Notes under the pieces: model-generated
The model's input: the letters and a program-made list of their open reading frames with translations, nothing else
Told to the model about the DNA's origin: nothing
Databases searched by the model: none
Shown here: positions 13,563-21,897 of the stretch, piece after piece
How positions within the stretch are numbered: the stretch's first letter is position 1
Layout of the letters: every line of letters begins with the position of its first letter
NCBI GenBank assembly: GCA_050123375.1
Contig: JASFHF010000024.1
Span: 1-31,710, forward strand
DNA: 31,710 nt
Origin: JASFHF01 sp050123375
GTDB lineage: Bacteria; Pseudomonadota; Gammaproteobacteria; UBA12402
Reading direction: 5' to 3'
Made by a program: the position numbers and the translations under genes

Positions 13563-14765
13563 TTAATTTCTCCCCAAAATAGCATAAGTAAATAGTGAAA
13601 TAAATATAATTATGCCGGAGGCAAAAAAGGGAGCAGATGGATTGATATGTGCGAAAGCACTAGATATTAAAGGTGTTAATGCAAAGGCTATTGCAGTAAG
13701 GGCGCTGGTCAGTCCCATAATATGACCTTGCTGTGATGGGTGTTTTCTAGCAGAGAAAAGATTTAGTAAAGTAGGATAAGCGATAGTATTTCCAAAAGCA
13801 ATGAAAGCCACACACAGCCAGTGCCATATCCCATGCATTTGTATTCCCATCAAAATTTGAAACAGCCCCATCGTTGTTAAAGAAAATATGGCTAATTTCT
13901 TGTTTGAACAAATATTATGCAAAGGTTTTATAATTACAAAAATTGCTGCAGTTGAACACACCCCAATATAACCATACATTATTCCTACATTCAATGAAGA
14001 AAACTTATAGTAATATATTAAATAAAAAGCATAATAAACAAAAAAAACTCCCCATGCTAATTGAAATAGGACAAACAGTAGGGATAAATCTCTAATACTT
14101 TTATGATAAAGTGTTTTGATATTGTTTTTAAGGCTTGTTAAAATTCTTACAGGATCATCGCAAACATTTTTTGTAGATTTTTTAGGGAAATATATAGATA
14201 AAAAAATTATGTTTAGCAATGTTAAAAAAATTGCAATTACAATTGGCAAGTAGTTGCCAAACCATTTTGAAATAGTATGATCAGAAAAATATCCTCCTAT
14301 TAACGGACCAGCAATGACTCCAATTGTTCCTGACAAAGTTGCTAAACTAAGCAAATATACTCTATTTTTCTCGGAGCTAAAATCAATAATAGCAGCTTGT
14401 GCGATTGGTATGCTTCCTGCAGTTAAGCCATTTATAATTCGTCCGAGAATTATTGTAATATAATTATGTTTTAAAATACCGATAGATATTAGCATATAAC
14501 CAAATAAGGTACCAAATAAAGATATTAGCAAAATAGACTTGCGTTCAAATTTATCTGATAAATCACCCATAATAGGAGCTGAGAAAAACATTAAAATTGG
14601 GAATATCGCTAAGGTAATACTGTATAGTAAATAATTAATTACTAGATGTGCTTCAATTGTTGTATTAAAAAATGATGATAAGACAGGAATAAGGATGGTA
14701 AAACTCAATTGGTCGATGAAGATCAAAAACAATAAAGGCAATGTTTTAGAGTAATTGTAAGCCAT
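13563..14765 (-). CDS. MFS drug-efflux-type transporter
   Basis: A 400-aa, roughly 12-helix membrane protein with the TetA/Bcr-like start (LPLLFLIFIDQLSFTILIPVLSSFF), motif A GDLSDKFERKSILL between helices 2 and 3, GRIINGLTAGSIPIAQAAIIDF, and the antiporter-type motif C GTIGVIAGPLIGGYFSD in helix 5. These indicate a proton-driven exporter of the 12-helix drug:H+ group; the substrate is unknown. AGGAA precedes the ATG. The gene is AT-rich compared with the core genes. It lies 57 bp after the MATE-family gene on the same strand and may be co-transcribed. The 202 bp on its other side, up to the phosphorylase start, hold AT-rich sequence with no visible gene. Confidence 0.85.
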   Translation of the reverse strand: MAYNYSKTLPLLFLIFIDQLSFTILIPVLSSFFNTTIEAHLVINYLLYSITLAIFPILMFFSAPIMGDLSDKFERKSILLISLFGTLFGYMLISIGILKHNYITIILGRIINGLTAGSIPIAQAAIIDFSSEKNRVYLLSLATLSGTIGVIAGPLIGGYFSDHTISKWFGNYLPIVIAIFLTLLNIIFLSIYFPKKSTKNVCDDPVRILTSLKNNIKTLYHKSIRDLSLLFVLFQLAWGVFFVYYAFYLIYYYKFSSLNVGIMYGYIGVCSTAAIFVIIKPLHNICSNKKLAIFSLTTMGLFQILMGIQMHGIWHWLCVAFIAFGNTIAYPTLLNLFSARKHPSQQGHIMGLTSALTAIAFALTPLISSAFAHINPSAPFFASGIIIFISLFTYAILGRN

Positions 14766-14822
14766 TTCGTATTCCTGGGTAACGAAACAGTATAATAGTG
14801 GTTTTTTTTTGTAAAGAACTAA

Positions 14823-16589
14823 TTAAAGAATAATGCATGGACATCTTGTGCTTCTTTTTGTCAATAAGATTTTTTTTGCAGGTGAATCATCATCATAAGT
14901 ATTATTATATAACGTATCTTTGGATAATAAAGGAGTTAATTCCGTTTTGGAAGTTTTTGCATCATTTTCCTTAACTTTGTGTACAGATAAAAGTGACGGA
15001 GCTTTTTTCGTTTTTTTTCTGGAAAAGAATCCGCAACAAAAAGACGATATTTTGCATATTTTTTTTACGTGGGTATGTAAACAAATGTTTTTTTGAGTCC
15101 ACCTAATAACGTAAAGCATTGAGCCTAATAGCATGCCAATATTTCTAGCCCCCATAAGTCCAAATACTCCATATGATAATTCGAAGCCTAACAAATAAGC
15201 TAAAGGAATAGTGACAATTGCTGAAGATAACACACTCCCGCCAGTTATAAACCAGAAGTCCAATATTCCTCTTAAGGTGCCAAGTAGTGAGTTTCTGATA
15301 GAATCACTTAGACCAGCCATGTTAATAATAAAGAGATTTCGCGATAAAAAAACGATTTGTTCATTCTTAGGATCATTCACATCAATAGAGAAAAGAGAGA
15401 TTAATTGGTTTGGGATAAGTATATAAAATGGCATAGCTATAAAGGGAATAACAATATTAAACACTGTTCCAACAAAACTAATTTTTTTTGCATTATTATT
15501 AATTTCAATGATGCGGCCATTCTTATCTTGTGGTAAATAATTTTGCATTAAGACTGCGATTGAGTGGGCAATATTGAAAGATGGAATAGTTATGATCATT
15601 AAAAACTGAGCAGATATTTCTATTGCTGCTAAATCATCATCACCAAGCCAACCAGCCATTAAAATCAAAAATTGATATGATAAACTTTCTGTCAAAACGC
15701 GTATTGTTATTAAGGCTCCTTTTTTTATTAAATCCCACATGATTGATGCTCTACTATGCAACCATTTACTAACTTTCTCTCTTCTAAAAAAATTGAAAAG
15801 TTTATAGTATGGGAAATTATGTATATTAAAAGTGAAATACAAGGTGGATAGAGTTAAAGTCATCCAATTGGCTGTGGAATTAGCTAATCCTAAACCATAA
15901 GCACCTAGTTTTGGAATATGGAGAGCAGAATTGCCATAAATAAAAAAATAACCTAAACCTAACCCTAAACCTTTTTGAATCAAAGTGGTTACAAACATTA
16001 TATATGGTTTGCCTATACCCATTGCAAATTGAGTATTATTAAACAACATAAATGCTGCAGGTATTCCGTATACAAATCCATCAAAATATTCTTGTGATAT
16101 ACGTGACACATCATGAGATTGCCCTAAACTTTTAAGAATGGGTTTTGCAAATATGGCGATAACTATTGGGGCAGGACTCAAGACAACCCCAGATAAAAAT
16201 AAACCTTGTTGCCATATTAAACCAATTTTGGTGTAATTTTTCTTACTTTTTTTCTTTTTAATCAAGTTACTACTTTCAAGAGCAATAGGATACAATGCTG
16301 CTTCTCCAGCACAAAAGAACATATTTTGTATAACTGAAATCAATCCACTTGCTGCCAAATACTCTTTCCCTTGATTTGCGAGCATCATTGCATTAAGGAT
16401 ATTATTTGCAGTGTTGGCAGCCATTGATGCGCTAGTATATCCTCCAAATGTTATAATTTTTATGAAAGCTTTAGAGTAACTAATATTTTCTATGTTTCTG
16501 TGAACCGTTTTTTTGTTTGTAATTTCAATCTGAGTTTTCAACTTTTTTTTAGAAGTTTTATGTGACTTATTCTTAGAAGGACAAAACAT
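14823..16589 (-). CDS. Long MATE-family membrane protein with CaaX-like C-terminus
   Basis: The 588-aa protein has about 12 membrane helices of the MATE (NorM/DinF-like) family: for example FGGYTSASMAANTANNI, FCAGEAALYPIAL, FAMGIGKPYIMF, LGAYGLGLANSTANWMTL, and second-half GTLRGILDFWF. Typical MATE proteins are about 450 aa; this one has a basic N-terminal extension of about 45 residues and a hydrophilic C-terminal tail of about 80. The tail holds a cysteine/basic patch (ICKISSFCCGFFSRKKTKK), an acidic dileucine motif E550-L-T-P-L-L555, and ends RCPCIIL, that is a CaaX box C585-I-I-L588 with Leu last (geranylgeranylation type). Such signals work only in eukaryotic cells, so a host-directed location is possible; equally it could be an ordinary exporter with a chance tail. 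AGGAGAA precedes the ATG. Confidence 0.8.
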   Translation of the reverse strand: MFCPSKNKSHKTSKKKLKTQIEITNKKTVHRNIENISYSKAFIKIITFGGYTSASMAANTANNILNAMMLANQGKEYLAASGLISVIQNMFFCAGEAALYPIALESSNLIKKKKSKKNYTKIGLIWQQGLFLSGVVLSPAPIVIAIFAKPILKSLGQSHDVSRISQEYFDGFVYGIPAAFMLFNNTQFAMGIGKPYIMFVTTLIQKGLGLGLGYFFIYGNSALHIPKLGAYGLGLANSTANWMTLTLSTLYFTFNIHNFPYYKLFNFFRREKVSKWLHSRASIMWDLIKKGALITIRVLTESLSYQFLILMAGWLGDDDLAAIEISAQFLMIITIPSFNIAHSIAVLMQNYLPQDKNGRIIEINNNAKKISFVGTVFNIVIPFIAMPFYILIPNQLISLFSIDVNDPKNEQIVFLSRNLFIINMAGLSDSIRNSLLGTLRGILDFWFITGGSVLSSAIVTIPLAYLLGFELSYGVFGLMGARNIGMLLGSMLYVIRWTQKNICLHTHVKKICKISSFCCGFFSRKKTKKAPSLLSVHKVKENDAKTSKTELTPLLSKDTLYNNTYDDDSPAKKILLTKRSTRCPCIIL

Positions 16590-16998
16590 TTTGTTAGTTC
16601 TCCTGTATGTTATTATGTTGTTAAATGATGGTTTTGACTAACTGGTTTATTATATATTTTCTAACTATTGAATGTCTTGCATATTCTATCTACATTTGGA
16701 AAATGTTTCAATAGCTATTTCTATTGAAAAATAAAAAATTAGCAAATGTGTAATAAAATCTTATGATTGCGTTTTCACAATTTCAAAAAATAATTTAATA
16801 ATATCGCTATGGATAAACAGTTCAGTTTGTGAACAATATTTTTGAGTTGTAAATTTTGTTGTGATATTTAATTGATGGCTTTTTTGGTTGCAAAGAATAA
16901 GTAATTAAACTAGCTAAAACGTTTATTATAAAATCCCAAATATTGTGATGTTGCGTATATTTTACCTGACTTATATTTTTTCACTGACCATTAATTAT
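16590..16998. other. 409-bp AT-rich spacer where parB would be expected
   Basis: Neither strand has a credible coding frame, and no parB remnant is visible after parA. On the minus strand a candidate promoter for the MATE gene is AAGACA (complement of 16673-16678), 18 bp, TATAAT (complement of 16649-16654). A single DnaA-box-like 9-mer, TTATCCATA on the minus strand (16809-16817), is not enough to call an origin. Confidence 0.4.
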
Positions 16999-17760
16999 TC
17001 ATATCCGTTTTCTTAAAATCTCACCTGCTAGAGCAAGATATGCCAGTGCGCCGTGAGATTTTTTATCATAATGTAAAGCCGGCATGCCAAAGCTTGGTGC
17101 TTCAGCTAGTCGTACATTGCGCGGAATAACTGTACCAAAAACTTTATTTTGGAAATGCTTAAGTAATTGTTCAGAAACTTCTATTGATAAACGGTTGCGT
17201 CCATCATACATGGTGCGTAAAATTCCTTCGATTTGTAAATTAGGATTTATAGTATTTTGAATTTGTTTGATTGTTTGCAGTAAGCCTGACAGACCTTCCA
17301 GAGCATAATATTCGCATTGCATTGGAATGAGTAAGGAATCAGCAGCGACAAATGCGTTTAGGGTTAAAATATTTAAAGCAGGCGGGCAATCAATAATAAT
17401 AAAATCATATTCATTAGCGATTGGTTGTAACGCTTTATGCAAACGTTGTTCGCGTTGTGGGAATTGCAGCATTTGTACTTCAGCAGCGGTTAAATCGCTG
17501 TTTGCTGGTAAAAGATCATAACCTGCGGGAGTATTAGTTTTAATTTCTGTGATAGGATTTTCTTCTAATAATAATTCGGTAATAGTATTTTCTAATTGAT
17601 TTTTGTTGATACCGCTTCCCATGGTGGCATTGCCTTGCGGATCAAGGTCAACTAATAAAATTTTACGTTTAGTTGCAACAAACGAAGCGGATAAATTAAC
17701 GCTAGTGGTGGTTTTGCCTACACCACCTTTTCGATTAGCAATAGCTATAATTTTTCCCAT
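16999..17760 (-). CDS. parA: Chromosome-partitioning ATPase ParA (Soj)
   Basis: The 253-aa protein has the deviant Walker A KGGVGKTTTSVNL at the N-terminus, LLVDLDPQGNATMGSG (A'), FIIIDCPPALNILTLNA (Walker B) and the family end VRLAEAPSFGMPALHYDKKSHGALAYLALAGEIL. It drives origin segregation together with ParB bound at parS. The genes mnmG, rsmG and parA keep the common order, but the next gene is a MATE transporter, not parB. Two ATGs are adjacent (17763, 17760); I chose the second because it puts GGAG at a 6-nt rather than 3-nt spacing. That GGAG is part of the edge of the family C repeat, which also lies before rph. Confidence 0.95.
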   Translation of the reverse strand: MGKIIAIANRKGGVGKTTTSVNLSASFVATKRKILLVDLDPQGNATMGSGINKNQLENTITELLLEENPITEIKTNTPAGYDLLPANSDLTAAEVQMLQFPQREQRLHKALQPIANEYDFIIIDCPPALNILTLNAFVAADSLLIPMQCEYYALEGLSGLLQTIKQIQNTINPNLQIEGILRTMYDGRNRLSIEVSEQLLKHFQNKVFGTVIPRNVRLAEAPSFGMPALHYDKKSHGALAYLALAGEILRKRI

Positions 17761-17763
17761 CAT

Positions 17764-17925
17764 GTTCTCCGTAGCGGGGTCATACCACTAAGCGGGGTCA
17801 AAACTTGAATTTTACACTCTAAATTAAGTCACTAAAATTCAATTTTCTACCTCCGTCTATTAAACCAAAGCGTAAAATTCAAGCTTTGACCCCATTTTAC
17901 GTACCCCCGATATCGTTATTACCTA
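17764..17925. repeat. Family C palindromic repeat between rsmG and parA
   Basis: Arms 17794-17814 (GGGGTCAAAACTTGAATTTT...) and 17873-17893 pair with one mismatch. Outside them lie GATATCGGGGGTACGTAA on one side and CCCCGCTACGGAGAAC on the other. The whole block is the reverse complement of 23938-24082. GCGGGGTCA occurs twice (17792-17800 and in related form at 17774-17782). The parA side supplies GGAG for translation; the rsmG side repeats the last codons of rsmG. Confidence 0.88.
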
Positions 17926-17929
17926 ATTC

Positions 17930-18544
17930 TTACGTACCCCGATATTTACAAACGCAAACTAGATGCCGTTCAGCATCTAATCCCGGTATTTTTAATTTTT
18001 TAATCCATTTGACTTTAAAATCTGGTTTCAACTCAGATAATTCTTTTTCAGGGTAAATTCCCTTCATCGCTAAAAAAATGCCATCGTTGCAGCATAAATG
18101 TTGAGTCTGCAATAGCATATCATTTATTGAAGAGAATGCACGTGATACTATGGTGTTGCAGCAATTTTTTGGCTGGTATTTTTCTACTCGTGCGTGAATT
18201 ATCTCAACATTGTTTAATTTTAGTTCGATTTTTACTTGAGCTAAAAAGCGGATTTTTTTGTTGTTACTATCAATTAAAGTAAAGTGTTTGTCGGGGTTTA
18301 CAATTGCCAAAGGTATTGCCGGCAAACCTGCACCGGAGCCAACGTCGCAGATTCGGGATCCGAGCAAAAAAGGATTAATTGTCAGGCTGTCTAAAATATG
18401 CAGGACAACCATGTCGCCTGGTTTAGTGATAGTGGTTAAATTATAAGTTTGGTTCCATTTGATCATCAAATCAAGATGTTGCGCAAATTGTTTAAGTTGT
18501 TTGCTAGTATAATTTGCGGTTAGGTATTGATTATTTATTTTCAT
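17930..18544 (-). CDS. rsmG: 16S rRNA (guanine-N7)-methyltransferase RsmG
   Basis: RsmG (GidB) methylates G527 of 16S rRNA. The 204-aa product shows WNQTYNLTTITKPGDMVVLHILDSL, the SAM-binding loop ICDVGSGAGLPAIPLAI, LIDSNNKKIRFL and the conserved VSRAFSSI. It lies between mnmG and parA as in most bacteria, although here an opposite-strand lipoprotein gene separates it from mnmG. The last four codons and stop (Y-R-G-T-stop, from TATCGGGGTACGTAA) are the same sequence as the edge of the family C repeat about 30 bp further on, so the 3' end appears to be repeat-derived. Confidence 0.95.
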   Translation of the reverse strand: MKINNQYLTANYTSKQLKQFAQHLDLMIKWNQTYNLTTITKPGDMVVLHILDSLTINPFLLGSRICDVGSGAGLPAIPLAIVNPDKHFTLIDSNNKKIRFLAQVKIELKLNNVEIIHARVEKYQPKNCCNTIVSRAFSSINDMLLQTQHLCCNDGIFLAMKGIYPEKELSELKPDFKVKWIKKLKIPGLDAERHLVCVCKYRGT

Positions 18545-18654
18545 AGTTTACAGTATAGCATTGTTGATGGATCGCAGCAGAAATTTATTGCGATTCGAAG
18601 CAAATAAGGCATATTTTTCCTATGTATATGTTGTGCAACTCATGAGGGGCGTTT

Positions 18655-19254
18655 ATGAAAAAAATATTTAAGTTCTGTGTAGTGATTACAGCAGTTTTGG
18701 GTTTATCTGGATGTGCAATGAGTATGAGTAATGTATCATTAAACTATAAGACTCCGCGAGTGCCAAAAATCAATCGTGCTAAGTACAATCAGTCAATCAA
18801 GGTAAGTCGTATCGATGATCAAAGAGGTGAAAACTCAAGATTAATTGTGCACAAAATTAATATGAATGAAGAGACGACCAGCGGAGGTTATTTAGCAGAA
18901 AAACCGCTGAATGTTGTTGTGCAAAATGCTTTGCGTAATGCTTTCATCAAGCAGGGTTATATTGTGAAAACACATCATGCTACCTATGAGTTAACTGGTA
19001 CTTTAAATGATTATAGCGTGAAATGGATCACAGGCATGTTTTCCTCAAGAGCTATCAGTAAGTTAGAAATGCAGTTTAGTTTATTGAATTTAAAAACGCA
19101 TAATGTTGTTTGGAATAATTATGTAATTGGAAGAGGTAATTACAAGAGTGGTGAATCAGGTGGTGTGGTGGCATTACTTTTCAATCGAGCGTTAAATAGT
19201 GTAATTATACAATTAACTAACTCAGCTAGCTTTAGACAAGCTTTGTTGAAATAA
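18655..19254 (+). CDS. YajG-like outer-membrane lipoprotein
   Basis: The 199-aa protein starts with a lipoprotein signal: KK, a hydrophobic core, then the lipobox L17-S-G-C20. Asp is absent at position +2 (Ala), so outer-membrane sorting is likely. The mature part (VSLNYKTPRVPKINRAKYNQSIKVSRIDDQR..., then KPLNVVVQNALRNAFIKQGYIV) has the pattern of the YajG/YajI family of uncharacterised lipoproteins. GAGGGG lies before the ATG. It is the only rightward gene between mnmG and parA and interrupts the usual mnmG-rsmG pair. Function unknown; the family assignment is tentative. Confidence 0.7.
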   Translation: MKKIFKFCVVITAVLGLSGCAMSMSNVSLNYKTPRVPKINRAKYNQSIKVSRIDDQRGENSRLIVHKINMNEETTSGGYLAEKPLNVVVQNALRNAFIKQGYIVKTHHATYELTGTLNDYSVKWITGMFSSRAISKLEMQFSLLNLKTHNVVWNNYVIGRGNYKSGESGGVVALLFNRALNSVIIQLTNSASFRQALLK

Positions 19255-19365
19255 AAGTTCTTATACTTGCGTCATCCCGTGGCCTATACCGCTCGCCATT
19301 GAAGAAGCCGGATTTATACTGATAATCATCTAGCAGGCCTCGCAGCAGTTGAGTAAACTGCTGGT
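19255..19365. other. Repeat remnant downstream of the lipoprotein gene
   Basis: This stretch begins with GTCATCCCGTGGC (19271-19283), which resembles one arm of the palindromic unit found in recG (GCCGCGGGATGAC on the other strand). The rest has no complete partner arm. An open minus-strand frame of 60 codons runs through it into the next repeat, with translation such as NGERYRPRDD; it looks like repeat sequence, not a gene. Confidence 0.4.
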
Positions 19366-19600
19366 TTAAATTGGAACTCATGATTTTACAACCAGTTTGT
19401 TTTTGTAAAATCATGAGTCAGCAAGCACAATCATAGCTTTAATAGAACACAAGTATATCATGCGCGGTAGCTGCCACAGAAATAAACTAAGTGGTGATTA
19501 CCGCGCATGCCATATCTGTGTTTTATTTTAGTTGTGCAGATGCGCGGTGACTTGCGATTTTACAAGAACAAGCTGGTTGTAAAATCGCGAGTTCCAATAT
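19366..19600. repeat. Composite head-to-head family B palindrome
   Basis: Two family B hairpins face each other: arms 19376-19391/19403-19418 (ACTCATGATTTTACAA and complement) and 19550-19565/19577-19592 (ACTTGCGATTTTACAA and near-complement). Between them is a second inverted pair, TGCGCGGTAGCTGCCAC (19460-19476) against GTGGTGATTACCGCGCA (19491-19507). The whole region of about 235 bp is thus a long imperfect palindrome between the convergent lipoprotein and mnmG genes. The half-units match those at 3809-3916 and 21566-21680. Confidence 0.85.
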
Positions 19601-19628
19601 TAACACCAAGTAACAACGTGTTTTGATT

Positions 19629-21500
19629 CTACATCAATCTGGTTTTTTTTAGGTAAATTAATAAAATCGAAATTGCTGCAGGTGTCATTCCGGGAATGCG
19701 TGATGCTTGCCCTACGGTTTCTGGTTTGGTTTCGATTAATCTTTGTTTTATTTCCGTTGATAGGCTGGTTATTTTTTTGTAATCAATGTTTGCAGGGATT
19801 TTTAGATTTTCGTAATGTGAGTGGCGTGCAATTTCTTGTTGTTGGCGTTCAATGTAGCCGGCATATTTTGCTTGGATTTCAATTTGTTCAGCAACTTGTG
19901 CGTCATTAACCGGTGATCCAATTATGCTTGTTAGCTTTTGATAAGTTATTTCCGGGCGTTTAAGTAAGTCGATTAATTTGTATTCGCGGTTTAATTTTTG
20001 CTTGAATAATTTTTCAAAAGCATCGCCAGCCTCAGTATTTGGTCTTATCCAAGTGGTATTAAAACGTTGTTGTTCTTTGATAATTGTTTCGCGTTTTAAA
20101 TTAAAAATTTTCCAGCGGTTATCGTCAACCAGATTTAACTTGCGTCCTATTTCAGTTAAACGTAAATCAGCGTTGTCTTCGCGCAACAGCAAACGGTATT
20201 CGGCGCGGCTGGTAAACATTCGATACGGTTCTTTTATCCCTTGAGTTAATAGATCATCTATCATTACACCAATGTAAGTTTGATCGCGTGTTGGTGTCCA
20301 TGGTTCTTGATTGAGAGATGCGCGCGCAGCATTTAAACCGGCAATTAAGCCTTGAGCTGCTGCTTCTTCATATCCAGTGGTTCCATTAATTTGACCGGCA
20401 AAAAAAAGATTTGCGATTTTTTTTGTTTCAAGCGAGCTGTGTAAATCTCTTGGATCATAAAAATCATATTCAATTGCGTAACCGGGTTGGGTAATATGTG
20501 CATTTTCAAAACCTTGCATGCTATGAATAAATTTTTTTTGTACGTCTTCCGGTAAACTGGTGGAAATTCCATTGGGATAAACTAAATTTGTATTAAGTCC
20601 TTCCGGTTCAATAAAAATTTGATGGGAGTTGCGGTCAGCAAAGCGCACAATTTTATCTTCAATTGAAGGACAATATCTTGGACCAATTCCTTCGATTATG
20701 CCGCTGTATAATGGAGATTTTTTGAGATTGTCGCGAATAATTTCGTGAGTTTTTTCGTTAGTATACGCGATATGACAACAAATTTGTTTTGGATGTTCTT
20801 CTGCTTTTCCGAGAAAAGAAAAAACTGGAATGGGCGTATCACCGGGTTGTTTTTTTAATTTAGTGTAATCAATAGTTTTTCCATCAATGCGCGCAGGTGT
20901 TCCGGTTTTTAAACGTCCAACACGAAAATTTAATTCACGTAATTTTTTTGCTAAAGAAATTGAGGCAGGATCTCCCATTCTGCCGGCAGAAAAATTTTTT
21001 GATCCTATATGGACTTTACCATTTAAGAAAGTTCCGGTGGTTAATACAATTGCTTTAGCAAAAAATTCCAAGCCGGTTTTAGTGATAATTCCGTTTGCTT
21101 GATTATTTTTAATTATCAAATCATCAACTGTTTCTTGCAAAAGGTGTAAATTTTTTTGATTTTCCAATGCGGATCTTATTGCTTGTTTGTAAAGTACGCG
21201 ATCGGTTTGTGCGCGGGTTGCACGTACGGCAGGACCTTTGCTCGCATTTAAGATGCGAAATTGAATACCGGCGCGATCAGCAGCATGAGCCATAATACCG
21301 CCTAAAGCGTCAATTTCTTTTACTAAATGACTTTTACCAATGCCGCCGATTGCAGGATTACATGACATTTGGCCTAAAGTTTCGATGTTATGCGTAATTA
21401 ATAGAGTTTTAACGCCGACGCGGGCAGAGGCGAGCGCTGCTTCAATGCCTGCATGGCCGCCGCCAATAATGATGACATTAAATGTGTGATTAAGTTTCAT
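19629..21500 (-). CDS. mnmG: tRNA U34 carboxymethylaminomethyl-modifying enzyme MnmG
   Basis: MnmG (GidA), with MnmE, installs the cmnm5/mnm5 group on U34 of certain tRNAs using FAD. The 623-aa product (E. coli 629) has the FAD-binding GGGHAGIEAALASAR near the N-terminus, the conserved CNPAIGGIGKSHLVKEIDALGG, KGPAVRATRAQTDR, TGTFLNGKVHIG, the tRNA-related MFTSRAEYRLLLREDNADLRL and the C-terminal helical domain ending ISILLIYLKKTRL. It heads the mnmG-rsmG-parA neighbourhood. No good Shine-Dalgarno is seen. Its 3' end lies beside the composite repeat. Confidence 0.97.
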   Translation of the reverse strand: MKLNHTFNVIIIGGGHAGIEAALASARVGVKTLLITHNIETLGQMSCNPAIGGIGKSHLVKEIDALGGIMAHAADRAGIQFRILNASKGPAVRATRAQTDRVLYKQAIRSALENQKNLHLLQETVDDLIIKNNQANGIITKTGLEFFAKAIVLTTGTFLNGKVHIGSKNFSAGRMGDPASISLAKKLRELNFRVGRLKTGTPARIDGKTIDYTKLKKQPGDTPIPVFSFLGKAEEHPKQICCHIAYTNEKTHEIIRDNLKKSPLYSGIIEGIGPRYCPSIEDKIVRFADRNSHQIFIEPEGLNTNLVYPNGISTSLPEDVQKKFIHSMQGFENAHITQPGYAIEYDFYDPRDLHSSLETKKIANLFFAGQINGTTGYEEAAAQGLIAGLNAARASLNQEPWTPTRDQTYIGVMIDDLLTQGIKEPYRMFTSRAEYRLLLREDNADLRLTEIGRKLNLVDDNRWKIFNLKRETIIKEQQRFNTTWIRPNTEAGDAFEKLFKQKLNREYKLIDLLKRPEITYQKLTSIIGSPVNDAQVAEQIEIQAKYAGYIERQQQEIARHSHYENLKIPANIDYKKITSLSTEIKQRLIETKPETVGQASRIPGMTPAAISILLIYLKKTRLM

Positions 21501-21565
21501 TGCGAGAGTATATACCGATCCCCTTTGAGGATGCGAGATTTATAACAGGTTTTTATAAAATTTTA

Positions 21566-21690
21566 TTGGAACTCGCGATTTTACAACCAGTTTGTTTTTG
21601 TAAAATCGCGAGTAACCGCGCATCTGCACAACTGAAATAGGACACAAAACTTGCATGCGCGGTACTTACCACAGCAACAAACTAATTGGT
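21566..21690. repeat. Family B palindromic repeat upstream of mnmG
   Basis: A perfect 16-bp hairpin (ACTCGCGATTTTACAA at 21571-21586, complement at 21598-21613) is followed by ACCGCGCATCTGCACAACT and then TGCGCGGTACTTACCACAG. This order matches the reverse complement of the right half of the composite at 19366-19600. It lies between the divergent mnmG and hppA genes. Confidence 0.85.
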
Positions 21691-21796
21691 ATTATTGTAG
21701 ATTGCATCTTGAGTCATGTTGGGTATAGCAACAAACTAGAAAATTTAGAACCAAAACTTCCTGAATATAGCAGTCTATATTATTTACTTATAGATG

Positions 21797-21827
21797 GAAA
21801 GTAAAAAAAGGCTTTTTTTTACTTTTT
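21797..21827 (+). terminator. AT-rich hairpin with T-run in the hppA leader
   Basis: AAGTAAAAAAAG and CTTTTTTTTACTT form a 12-bp stem ending in a run of seven T, 70 bp before the hppA start. The stem is weak, nearly all A-U, so it could be a leader hairpin, a weak terminator or simply low-complexity sequence. The rest of the 397-bp mnmG-hppA gap holds the family B repeat and AT-rich promoter-like sequence. Confidence 0.3.
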
Positions 21828-21897
21828 TTAAGGAATTTTTTTTTAAATCAAAGTATTATTACATGCTTTTTGAAATTTTTTATATGAGGACAGAAAA

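Noticed and set aside
16805..16820. Possible replication origin near parA
   Set aside because: Only one imperfect DnaA-box-like 9-mer (TTATCCATA) is present and there is no dnaA, no cluster of boxes and no AT-rich 13-mer series.
19232..19414. 60-codon leftward frame (MILQKQTGCKIMSSNLNQ...) after the lipoprotein gene
   Set aside because: It overlaps the lipoprotein stop region and runs through family B and recG-type repeat sequence; the translation is repeat-like and no ribosome-binding site is seen.
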